Assembly (NCBI GenBank): GCA_018691945.1 | Contig: JABHJJ010000099.1 | Coordinates: 1 to 12,517, forward strand | Length of the DNA: 12,517 nucleotides | Source of the DNA: Candidatus Nitrosopelagicus sp. | GTDB taxonomy: Archaea; Thermoproteota; Nitrososphaeria; Nitrososphaerales; Nitrosopumilaceae | Direction of reading: 5' to 3' | Notes under the pieces: model-generated | The model's database searches: none | Told to the model about the DNA's origin: nothing | Seen by the model: the letters and a program-made list of their open reading frames with translations, nothing else | Shown here: positions 1-5,960 of the stretch, in pieces | How positions within the stretch are numbered: the stretch's first letter is position 1 | Layout of the letters: each line of letters starts with the position of its first letter | Translations under genes and position numbers: made by a program

Positions 1-7
1 CTTAATT

Positions 8-13
8 AAAAAA
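8..13 (-). terminator. oligo-T terminator of tRNA-Tyr
   Basis: On the minus strand a T6 run begins four bases after the encoded CCA. Archaeal RNA polymerase commonly stops at such T runs. Position right behind a stable RNA gene makes this reading plausible, but no hairpin is needed or seen. Confidence 0.55.
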
Positions 14-16
14 TAA

Positions 17-139
17 TGGTCCCCACTGAAGGATTTGAGCCTTCGACAACCCGATTTCTGTATGCCTAGTAGACTACTGTTATTCAGCCCTAAGCCGACA
101 ACTACAGTCGGAAGCTCTACCAGGCTGAGCTAAGTGGGG
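17..139 (-). tRNA. tRNA-Tyr (GUA) with intron, CCA encoded
   Basis: Read on the minus strand, the acceptor stem CCCCACT (139-133) pairs fully with AGTGGGG (27-21), followed by discriminator A (20) and an encoded CCA (19-17). The D arm is GCTC/GAGC with a GG-containing loop. The T arm is GAAGG/CCTTC with a seven-base loop. The anticodon arm is TCCGA (112-108) with TCGGG (54-50), giving loop C-T-GTA-G then A after splicing. Anticodon GUA reads Tyr codons, and the C1-G72 pair with discriminator A is the known identity signature of archaeal tRNA-Tyr, so two independent signs agree. The intron lies directly after position 37, the usual archaeal site. A T6 run follows the gene and an AT-rich TATA-like element precedes it. 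Confidence 0.95.
56..101 (-). other. tRNA-Tyr intron (46 nt, bulge-helix-bulge)
   Basis: The two exon-intron junctions show a good archaeal splicing motif. CTGT of the anticodon loop (107-104) pairs with ACAG inside the intron (61-58), making the 4-bp central helix. It is flanked by a 3-base bulge AG|T on the 5' side and AA|A on the 3' side, each cut between its second and third base. The outer helix is the anticodon stem. The inner helix next to the 5' bulge is weak, but the intron can form a TCGGC/GCTGA hairpin. Cleavage by the tRNA splicing endonuclease is inferred from this structure. Confidence 0.88.
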
Positions 140-163
140 ACTTATTTTTCAATATTTTTTTGA

Positions 164-174
164 TTTATTAATTA
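164..174 (-). promoter_or_regulatory. TATA-like box of tRNA-Tyr
   Basis: On the minus strand the AT stretch TAATTAATAAA is centred about 30 bp upstream of the tRNA 5' end, the normal distance for an archaeal TATA box. The surrounding region is AT-rich throughout, so the exact box is uncertain. Confidence 0.4.
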
Positions 175-228
175 TTAGTTTTGTCCAATTTTGAACAAAT
201 TTAATTACTTTCCCCATTTCTGACATTC

Positions 229-840
229 ATGAGTGGTAAATCTAAAATCCTCGGTGGATATGTCTGCGCACCGTATCTCCACGATCATGATTCTATAGAA
301 CTCAAAGATCACTGGGTCACATCTAAAAATATTGAATCTCTCTATTTTGTTACTGCTACCTTCTCTGATGATAGTAAACCATACTTTTTGACTTCATCAA
401 ACCACTATATCTTAGCCAAATTCAAAGACCCTGAAAAAGTTATAAAAGAAATTCTTGCCCATCCAACTGGAAAACCATCATTTCTCTTTAAAATCGCAAA
501 TTCAATTTTTGATAGACCACTAACTGAAAAAACAAATTTTGTTTCAATATACTATCTTGAATATGGTGATTCACAATCTGATTTACGAGATGTATCTACT
601 CATATTGCTGGAAGAGAAAAAGTGTATAGAGCTGGATTTGGAAATATGACTTTATTATCCAAAGAATCTCCAAAGTTTGCATTTCCATACAGCGATCATA
701 TCATAATGTTAGAAATTTCAAGTGATAAGAGTCATCAAAGTGATAACAAATACTGTGAACAAACTCGTCGTGATATTTGTAGAAAAGGAATCATTATGAA
801 TAATCTTGTCAGTCTCTCAATTCTTGAAACAATGAAATAA
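229..840 (+). CDS. Conserved-looking protein of unknown function (203 aa)
   Basis: I do not recognise this protein. It is soluble in appearance, with no signal peptide or membrane segment, and has mixed alpha/beta composition rich in aromatic residues. Three cysteines are visible (C13, C176, C184); the last two sit in a basic C-terminal stretch, YCEQTRRDICRKG (175-187). The ATG at 229 is the first in frame. An AT-rich element around 198-207 lies about 26 bp upstream, which fits a leaderless mRNA, and there is no Shine-Dalgarno sequence. The gene stands alone between the divergent tRNA-Tyr and aIF5A, which starts 35 bp after it on the same strand, so co-transcription with aIF5A is possible. 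Codon use matches the neighbours, supporting a real gene. Confidence 0.8.
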   Translation: MSGKSKILGGYVCAPYLHDHDSIELKDHWVTSKNIESLYFVTATFSDDSKPYFLTSSNHYILAKFKDPEKVIKEILAHPTGKPSFLFKIANSIFDRPLTEKTNFVSIYYLEYGDSQSDLRDVSTHIAGREKVYRAGFGNMTLLSKESPKFAFPYSDHIIMLEISSDKSHQSDNKYCEQTRRDICRKGIIMNNLVSLSILETMK

Positions 841-875
841 GAAAAGGTAAATACCCCTCAAAAAATTATTTTGTT

Positions 876-1289
876 ATGAGTAAACCATCTGATTTGGGTT
901 CATTAAAAATTGGCTCTTACATTCTTTTACCAGTAGGTGATCAACCAACAGGAGAACCTTGTAGAATATCTGAATACGATACAAGTAAACCTGGAAAACA
1001 CGGTGCAGCAAAAGCACGAATCGTTGGAGTAGGTGTCTTTGATGGTGCAAAACGTCCACATGTAGGACCTGTAAGTATGCAAATTCATGTACCATTAATC
1101 GATAAGAGAGTCGGTCAAATCATTTCAATTACTGGTTCAGAAATTCAAGTTATGGATGGAGAAACATTTGAAACTGTTGACATACAAATGGTTGACGAAG
1201 AAATTGACGGAAAACTAGAACAAGGGCAAGATATTGAATATTGGAATGTTATGGGAAGAACTAAAATCATGCGAATTAAAACATCCTAA
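876..1289 (+). CDS. eif5A: Translation initiation/elongation factor aIF5A
   Basis: This is the archaeal homologue of eIF5A, which binds the ribosomal E site and relieves stalling during peptide bond formation and termination. The N-terminal SH3-like domain carries the modification loop SKPGKHGAAKAR (37-48). K41 within PGKHG is the lysine expected to be converted to deoxyhypusine or hypusine. The C-terminal half (about 72-137) is the OB-fold domain. Length (137 aa) is normal for archaea. The ATG at 876 gives the standard N-terminus; no Shine-Dalgarno sequence precedes it. A possible TATA element, GTAAATAC, lies at 847-854, about 25 bp upstream. A box C/D guide RNA begins within a few bases of the stop codon and is probably made from the same transcript. 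Confidence 0.97.
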   Translation: MSKPSDLGSLKIGSYILLPVGDQPTGEPCRISEYDTSKPGKHGAAKARIVGVGVFDGAKRPHVGPVSMQIHVPLIDKRVGQIISITGSEIQVMDGETFETVDIQMVDEEIDGKLEQGQDIEYWNVMGRTKIMRIKTS

Positions 1290-1292
1290 ATT

Positions 1293-1357
1293 GGATGCTA
1301 ATGATGATTGGAAAAGCCATCTGATTTTTGATGAAGATTATGAGTTTTGAGGCATCC
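1293..1357 (+). ncRNA. Box C/D guide sRNA (2'-O-methylation guide)
   Basis: The gap between aIF5A and the dph6-like gene holds a nearly ideal archaeal box C/D sRNA. Seen directly, in order: 5' stem strand GGATGC (1293-1298), C box ATGATGA (1301-1307), a 13-nt guide (1308-1320), D' box CTGA (1321-1324), a 4-nt spacer, C' box TGATGA (1329-1334), a 12-nt guide (1335-1346), D box variant TTGA (1347-1350), and 3' stem strand GCATCC (1352-1357), fully complementary to the 5' strand. T-rich DNA follows at once (1360-1370). Such RNAs assemble with L7Ae, Nop5 and fibrillarin and methylate the target base paired to the fifth guide nucleotide before D or D'. The second guide matches a CAU anticodon loop with C34 at that position. 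The D box has U for the usual C, which would give a tolerable G-U pair in the kink-turn. It probably arises from read-through of aIF5A, since I see no clear promoter of its own. Confidence 0.85.
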
Positions 1358-1359
1358 TG

Positions 1360-1370
1360 TTTTTTATTTT
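1360..1370 (+). terminator. T-rich run after the guide RNA
   Basis: TTTTTTATTTT begins three bases after the closing stem of the guide RNA. In archaea a T run is sufficient to slow or end transcription, so it may define the sRNA 3' end. It also lies only 3 bp before the ATG of the next gene, so it could equally be an AT-rich leader, and termination would have to be partial if the downstream gene is co-transcribed. Confidence 0.4.
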
Positions 1371-1373
1371 AAA

Positions 1374-2063
1374 ATGAAACTCGCAGCATTATTTTCTGGT
1401 GGAAAAGATAGCACGTATGCAATCTATCTTGCAAAAAAGTTAGGACATTCAGTTGATGTGTTATTAACATTATACCCTCATTCTAGTGAAAGTCACCTGC
1501 TTCATTATCCAAATATAGAATTCACTCAATTACAAGCTGAATCCATGAAAACCCCACAATTAATAGAAGAAATTCCCTCTGATGATTCTGAAAATGAATC
1601 TAAAAAATTAAATAATCTAATTTCTCTTGCAAAAGAAAAATACTCTATTGATGGAATTGTCCATGGTGGAATTCTTAGTGAATATCAAAAAAATAATTTT
1701 TCTTTAATTTGTGAAAAAAATCATTTAGAAATAATTTCTCCTTTATGGAATAAAGAACCTGAATCTTATATGAAAGAATTATTAAATGAAAACTTTGAAT
1801 ATATTATCTCTACTGTAAGTTCTGATGGTTTGAATGACTCATGGCTAGGGCAAATAATTGATAAGAACGGATTAGATAAACTTCAAAAATTACAAAAAAA
1901 ATTTAGGTTCAATCTAAATTTTGAAGGCGGTGAGGCTGAAACATTTGTAACTAATTGCCCTTTATTTGAAAAACGTCTGTTAATTCAAGATTCAATCACT
2001 GAATGGGATGGTTACAGGGGAAGATTTGAAATATTGGAGGTTAAATTAAAAGATAATGCTTGA
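1374..2063 (+). CDS. dph6: Diphthine-ammonia ligase, Dph6 family
   Basis: This ATP-grasping amidase is expected to catalyse the last step of diphthamide synthesis: ATP-dependent amidation of diphthine on a histidine of elongation factor aEF2. The N-terminus carries the adenine-hydrolase-like PP-loop SGGKDS (8-13). The family pattern continues with VHGGILSEYQKN (96-107) and LWNKEP (124-129), and ends with the C-terminal signature EGGEAETF (184-191). At 229 aa it has the length of a single-domain archaeal Dph6. I chose ATG 1374, which gives the standard start MKLAALFSGG. An in-frame TTG at 1347 would add nine residues but falls exactly on the D box of the guide RNA and is unlikely. The 3' end overlaps srp54 by 8 bp, indicating translational coupling. 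Confidence 0.9.
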   Translation: MKLAALFSGGKDSTYAIYLAKKLGHSVDVLLTLYPHSSESHLLHYPNIEFTQLQAESMKTPQLIEEIPSDDSENESKKLNNLISLAKEKYSIDGIVHGGILSEYQKNNFSLICEKNHLEIISPLWNKEPESYMKELLNENFEYIISTVSSDGLNDSWLGQIIDKNGLDKLQKLQKKFRFNLNFEGGEAETFVTNCPLFEKRLLIQDSITEWDGYRGRFEILEVKLKDNA

Positions 2064-3381
2064 CAATCTAAAAGATGGACTAAGATCTGCGATAAAAAAA
2101 ATTGTTAGTTCTTCTGGTATTGATGAAGAGTTAATCAAAGAATTAGCAAAAGATGTTCAACGTTCATTGTTACAATCTGATGTAAATGTGAAACTTGTCC
2201 TTGAAATTACAAAAAATCTTCAAGAGCGATGTATCAACGAAACTCCACCACCTGGTTTATCAAGAAAAGATCATATTGTTAAAATTCTATATGATGAATT
2301 ATCAAAATTATTAGGAAAAGATACTGAGTTTCATTTTAAATCTGGAAAAATCAACAAAGTGCTGATGCTTGGAATTCAAGGAAGTGGTAAAACCACTGTA
2401 TCATCCAAACTAGCAAAATTTCTTACAAAACAAGGGTATAGAGTTGGTGCAATTGGAGCTGATACGTATCGACCTGGTGCATTGATACAATTAAGAACAA
2501 ACTGTGAAAAATCTAATGTTGAAGTTTATGGTGAAGAAAATAACAAAAATTCAGCTGAAATTGTCAAAAATGGTTTAAAACATTTTGAAAATTCAAACAT
2601 TGATGTAGTATTGATTGATACTGCTGGACGTCATAAAGAAGAAAAAGATCTTTTAGATGAGATGACAGAAATCTCTAAAGTTGCAAATCCTGATTTAGCC
2701 CTATTAATTATTGATGGTACAATTGGACAACAATGCTTTTCCCAAGCGGAGGCATTTAACAAAATAGTTCCTGTTGGTGGTATAGTAATAACAAAACTTG
2801 ACAGTTCGGCAAAAGGTGGTGGTGCATTAGCAGCATCTGCTGCTACGGGTGCACAAGTTATGTATGTTGGAACTGGTGAAAGAATTGATGATCTAGAACA
2901 ATTCTCACCTACTAGGTTTGTTGGTAGACTTTTGGGAATGGGTGATGTACAAGCTGTCCTTGATCTTGCAAAAAGACTTGGTGATGAAGCAGATGAAGTT
3001 CGTATGAAAAGAATTTCTAGCGGTAAAATGAATATGGAAGACTTTTTTTACCAACTTGAAGAAGTAACCAAAGTTGGTTCTCTTCAAAGTTTGATGGAAA
3101 CAATGCCCGGATTGTCAGGTATGGTAAAAGAAGATCAACTTGAAGTGATGGAACAAAGAATGGACAAATGGAGATACATTATCCAAAGTATGAACAAAGC
3201 AGAGAAAGCTGATCCTGACTTGCTTAACTCTTCACGAATTAAAAGAATTGCACGTGGTTCTGGTTGGCCAGAACACGAAGTCAAAGAACTTTTGAAAAAT
3301 TACAAAAATTCAAAGACAATGATGAAAGCCTCTAAAGGCAGACAAATGCAAGGCATGCTTCGTAAACTCGGAATGGGTTAA
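2056..3381 (+). CDS. srp54: Signal recognition particle GTPase SRP54
   Basis: SRP54 binds 7S RNA and signal sequences of nascent membrane and secreted proteins, and docks on the FtsY receptor through paired GTPase domains. The three domains are visible: an N domain helical bundle (1 to about 90); a G domain with P-loop GIQGSGKT (106-113), DTYRPGA (136-142), DTAGRH (188-193) and TKLD (246-249); and a methionine-rich M domain (about 310-441) with the RNA-binding segment SRIKRIARGSG (393-403). Length 441 aa is typical. It overlaps dph6 by 8 bp. GGAGGTTA (2036-2043) resembles a Shine-Dalgarno sequence, though its spacing to the ATG (15 nt after GGAGG) is long. This suggests translation as a downstream operon gene rather than a leaderless one. 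Confidence 0.97.
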   Translation: MLDNLKDGLRSAIKKIVSSSGIDEELIKELAKDVQRSLLQSDVNVKLVLEITKNLQERCINETPPPGLSRKDHIVKILYDELSKLLGKDTEFHFKSGKINKVLMLGIQGSGKTTVSSKLAKFLTKQGYRVGAIGADTYRPGALIQLRTNCEKSNVEVYGEENNKNSAEIVKNGLKHFENSNIDVVLIDTAGRHKEEKDLLDEMTEISKVANPDLALLIIDGTIGQQCFSQAEAFNKIVPVGGIVITKLDSSAKGGGALAASAATGAQVMYVGTGERIDDLEQFSPTRFVGRLLGMGDVQAVLDLAKRLGDEADEVRMKRISSGKMNMEDFFYQLEEVTKVGSLQSLMETMPGLSGMVKEDQLEVMEQRMDKWRYIIQSMNKAEKADPDLLNSSRIKRIARGSGWPEHEVKELLKNYKNSKTMMKASKGRQMQGMLRKLGMG

Positions 3382-3420
3382 TCGATAAATATTCATTAAA
3401 TCAATTATTTACATTAGTGT

Positions 3421-4563
3421 GTGAAATCACAATCTGACACTGTTTCTAAAATCCTGAAAAATTATGATCTATGTGAATATTGTACAGGTAGAATAATATC
3501 AAAAATAGTTGGTAAACCGTCATCAAAATTCCTCGGAAAAAAATATCTCAAAAAACTTGGTAAATCAGATCATAAAACATGCTACATATGTAAAAACATA
3601 TTTGATAGTCTTGAATTTGTCCTATCTAATATCTTTGAGAAATCATCGCACTTTGATTTCAAAACATTTCATCTTGGAATAACTCTAAAACCATCATTCC
3701 TGGAAAGAGATGATTATCTGAAATCTAAATTTAAAATTAAAGGAATTGAAAATATCAAATTTGGCATTGCTAAGGAATTAGCAAAAAAAATTTCTCGAAG
3801 AACAAATTCAAAAAGAATAACTGATGATCCTGATCTGTTTATACAAGCAAATTTTAAAGACGAATCTTGCATACTTCGGGCAAAACCCATGTTCGTATAT
3901 GGTAGATATAATAAAAAAATTAGAAAATTACCACAAAAACAAGGACTATGTCGTAGCTGTAATGGAATTGGATGCCATAATTGTGATTTCAAGGGGATAG
4001 AAAACCTTCAAAGTATTGAAGGCAAAATCTCAAACCTTTTCATAAAAAAATTTGATTGTAATCAAGTTAAAATTAATTGGATAGGTGGTGAAGATCAATC
4101 TAGTTTGGTTCTAGGTAAGGGTAGACCATTTTTTGCAAAAATTCTCAATCCAAAAAGACGTAATCGAATATTACGTAAGACTTCTGACCTGGAAGGTGTT
4201 TATCTCTCTGAATTAAAAAAACTATCTATACAGCCTAAAGGGTCAATTCCATTCAAATCCGAAGTTTCAATAACTATTGATACAAAAAAACCAATTTCTT
4301 CAAATCAATTAAAAAAATTAAAAATTTTAGAAAATGCCAAAATCCAAGATTTTTCAAGAGATAAAAGAAATACCAACAAGAGAATTTACAAGGTTGGTTA
4401 CAAAAAACTTGGAAAAACTTCTTTCATTTTAGATTTATTTGCCGATGGTGGAATCTCAATAAAATCTCTTATTCAACAGTCAGATCTAGTCCCTAATGTA
4501 TCTGAATTATTAGAAAATCAATGTGAATGTAAAAAGTTTGACTTCAAAAATATCGTAGTTTGA
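3421..4563 (+). CDS. pus10: tRNA pseudouridine synthase Pus10
   Basis: Pus10 makes pseudouridine 55 (and in some archaea 54) in the T loop of tRNAs, replacing bacterial TruB. The N-terminal accessory region has two zinc-type cysteine pairs, CEYC (18-21) and CYIC (54-57). A second cluster, CRSCNGIGCHNC (177-188), precedes the catalytic domain. The family signature GGED...GKGRPF runs from 222 to 237, with D225 the expected catalytic aspartate, followed by ILNPKRRNR (241-249). The start is GTG at 3421; no upstream in-frame ATG gives a better N-terminus, and an AT-rich stretch near 3392-3400 is at TATA distance, suggesting a leaderless message. At 380 aa it is somewhat compact for the family. Neighbours are srp54, 39 bp upstream, and an HExxH protein gene downstream. 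Confidence 0.93.
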   Translation: MKSQSDTVSKILKNYDLCEYCTGRIISKIVGKPSSKFLGKKYLKKLGKSDHKTCYICKNIFDSLEFVLSNIFEKSSHFDFKTFHLGITLKPSFLERDDYLKSKFKIKGIENIKFGIAKELAKKISRRTNSKRITDDPDLFIQANFKDESCILRAKPMFVYGRYNKKIRKLPQKQGLCRSCNGIGCHNCDFKGIENLQSIEGKISNLFIKKFDCNQVKINWIGGEDQSSLVLGKGRPFFAKILNPKRRNRILRKTSDLEGVYLSELKKLSIQPKGSIPFKSEVSITIDTKKPISSNQLKKLKILENAKIQDFSRDKRNTNKRIYKVGYKKLGKTSFILDLFADGGISIKSLIQQSDLVPNVSELLENQCECKKFDFKNIVV

Positions 4564-4573
4564 ATACTCAAGC

Positions 4574-4582
4574 TTTTTTATA
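4574..4582 (+). promoter_or_regulatory. TATA box of the HExxH protein gene
   Basis: TTTTTTATA lies about 24 bp before ATG 4603, immediately after the Pus10 stop codon. This spacing places the transcription start at or next to the start codon, so the mRNA would be leaderless. Confidence 0.5.
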
Positions 4583-4602
4583 CTAATTTCTCAAAATTAA
4601 GT

Positions 4603-5307
4603 ATGAACCCACTCCAAAAACTATCTCAATCTTTAGAAAATGGAGTTATACCTGAATCAACTTATGAACTTATTCAAAAAAGATTTCATCTGGTCTCTGA
4701 TGGTATTATGAGGATTGAAAAGGCATCATCAATAAAATATCCAACTATGTACGTAGAACCCTCGATTCTAATTTCTGGAAGTACAAATTCTCTTGACGTA
4801 GGAATTCTATATGCACGAACTATTCCTCTTATTGTTCATGATTCTATTCATGTAGTAATACAAATTTCTGCTCCACTAGTTGCTTATGGTCTTAAAGGTA
4901 CAATTCATGCAATTCTTGCACATGAGTTTCTTCATTATCTTGAATTAGTAACACGTTTATCAAAAACTGAATTACTTTCTGATGAAATTTCAAGTAATTT
5001 ATTTGAAAATGTCTATTCTGATAATACCAGACTATTGGAACCTAGAAGTGTTTTCAATGATAACATGTTAATATCACATATTACAAAAAAATTCCCTTCT
5101 GGATTTCGTGATTATAAACTAGAAGATAAAGTCATTAAATTTTGGATTGAACAAAAATTACCGGTATCAAAAATATCTCTTGATACAAACACTGTGAAAT
5201 TAAATGCTATCCAATTATCTAACATAAAACTCGATGAACTTCTTTTACAACAATTAGAAATAATTAAAACAAAAAATTCTAAACTACGTAAGAAAAGACT
5301 TTACTAA
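4603..5307 (+). CDS. Uncharacterised protein with HExxH metalloprotease-like motif (234 aa)
   Basis: The clearest motif is HEFLH (107-111), set in a hydrophobic helix-like segment (IHAILAHEFLHYLELV). This is the zinc-binding and catalytic pattern of gluzincin-type metallopeptidases, with E108 as general base. A third zinc ligand cannot be assigned; E123 and E128 follow at short distance. No signal peptide or membrane segment is seen, so a cytoplasmic metal-dependent hydrolase is inferred, but substrate and family are not recognised. The C-terminus is basic (KLRKKRLY). The gene has its own TATA-like box and probably starts at its ATG without leader. Its stop codon overlaps that of the convergent S27ae gene by 4 bp. 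The HExxH could be accidental, but its helical context argues for function. Confidence 0.8.
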   Translation: MNPLQKLSQSLENGVIPESTYELIQKRFHLVSDGIMRIEKASSIKYPTMYVEPSILISGSTNSLDVGILYARTIPLIVHDSIHVVIQISAPLVAYGLKGTIHAILAHEFLHYLELVTRLSKTELLSDEISSNLFENVYSDNTRLLEPRSVFNDNMLISHITKKFPSGFRDYKLEDKVIKFWIEQKLPVSKISLDTNTVKLNAIQLSNIKLDELLLQQLEIIKTKNSKLRKKRLY

Positions 5308-5486
5308 ATAAATTCAGTATCGCCACATTTTCCACAAGTTCTTCTATTCTTGTGTTGGGACATAAAAACTCCTTTTCCACATCTTGCACATGATTTTCTT
5401 TCTCTAGATACCTTGTTGTCCTCTACTTTGTAATATTGGCTGACTTTTGGACTGACACCTTTGTGACCCTTTTTCTCTACAGGCAT
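5304..5486 (-). CDS. rps27ae: 30S ribosomal protein S27ae
   Basis: This small zinc-binding protein of the 30S subunit corresponds to the C-terminal part of the eukaryotic ubiquitin-S27a fusion; archaea make it without ubiquitin. The four zinc ligands are visible as CARC (33-36) and CGKC (51-54). The N-terminal part is basic and contains the family's YYKVEDNKV region (18-26). Length 60 aa is normal. The ATG overlaps the stop of rps24e (TAATG), so the two are translationally coupled. The purine-rich GAGGAGAAG in the end of rps24e may act as Shine-Dalgarno. The stop codon shares CTAA with the stop of the convergent HExxH gene. Confidence 0.96.
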   Translation of the reverse strand: MPVEKKGHKGVSPKVSQYYKVEDNKVSRERKSCARCGKGVFMSQHKNRRTCGKCGDTEFI

Positions 5487-5881
5487 TATTCTTTCTTCTC
5501 CTCTTCAGCAGGTGCTTCAGCTGCTTTTTCTTCAGCAGGTGCTTCAGCTGCTTTTTCTTCAGCAGGTGCTTCAGCTGCTTTTTCTTCAGCATCTTTTTTT
5601 GCCTGTCTCTCTAATCTTTCAAATATTGTTGGATTAACTTGTTTTTTTGCTAATTCTTCACTATCATAAACATAAAACATTGCTGTAACATTAGGTCTAC
5701 CTGTTTGATTTTTCATATTTATTGCAATTACTGTCTTTTTTGATAAATTGAATTCTTTAGTGATCATATCAATTGCTTCTTTTCTCTTCAGTCTTCCTCC
5801 AAGACCCCGGAAATTACATGTAATTTCTCTTCTTGACAGGAATGAATTTTCAACATCACTTACTGTTTCAATCATTGACAT
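5486..5881 (-). CDS. rps24e: 30S ribosomal protein S24e with repeat tail
   Basis: Residues 1 to about 97 are a standard archaeal/eukaryotic S24e: N-terminal strand with NSFLSRREI (12-20), the LKRKEAIDMI helix (31-40) and NQTGRPNVTAMFYVYDS (58-74). The protein then continues with a low-complexity acidic/alanine tail: three copies of EEKAAEAPA (99-125) and an end EEEKKE. The core would fold on the 30S subunit; the tail is probably flexible and solvent-exposed. Start ATG 5881 follows a TATA-like box by about 25 bp. An alternative start at the third residue (MIETVSD) cannot be excluded. The gene is first in a two-gene operon with rps27ae, which starts within its stop codon. Confidence 0.96.
   Translation of the reverse strand: MSMIETVSDVENSFLSRREITCNFRGLGGRLKRKEAIDMITKEFNLSKKTVIAINMKNQTGRPNVTAMFYVYDSEELAKKQVNPTIFERLERQAKKDAEEKAAEAPAEEKAAEAPAEEKAAEAPAEEEKKE
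5504..5591. repeat. 27-bp perfect tandem repeat (3 copies plus part) in rps24e
   Basis: Three identical 27-bp units (5504-5530, 5531-5557, 5558-5584) and a 7-bp partial fourth copy encode the EEKAAEAPA tail of S24e. Identity at third codon positions shows recent expansion, by slippage or unequal recombination, rather than long-term selection on protein sequence alone. Copy number may vary between strains. Confidence 0.97.
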
Positions 5882-5904
5882 ATAGCAAAACCTCTGAATT
5901 GTTC

Positions 5905-5912
5905 TTATAAAT
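5905..5912 (-). promoter_or_regulatory. TATA box of rps24e-rps27ae
   Basis: On the minus strand ATTTATAA lies 24-31 bp upstream of the S24e ATG, the best TATA match in the 79-bp divergent gap. The gap also carries AAATTTAAG (5931-5939), centred about 26 bp before the divergent DUF309 gene, so both promoters appear to sit back to back. Confidence 0.55.
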
Positions 5913-5960
5913 CTTCAACGAATTAACAAGAAATTTAAGAAATTCTAATTTACAATAGTC

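Noticed and set aside
874..1095. Minus-strand open frame of 73 codons opposite aIF5A
   Set aside because: It lies entirely antisense to the strongly supported aIF5A gene, and its His/Leu-rich product is what the reverse frame of that gene gives.
1347..1373. TTG 1347 as start of the dph6-like gene
   Set aside because: It coincides with the D box of the guide RNA and would add a nonconserved nine-residue extension before the standard MKLAALFSGG start.
5504..5591. Possible CRISPR-like repeat array
   Set aside because: Units are directly adjacent without spacers and keep the S24e reading frame, so it is a coding tandem repeat.
5404..5669. Repeat-rich open frames on both strands over the S24e tail
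   Set aside because: They are other-frame readings of the 27-bp repeat (ASAAFSSAG on plus, KKKQLKHLL on minus) and overlap two certain ribosomal protein genes.
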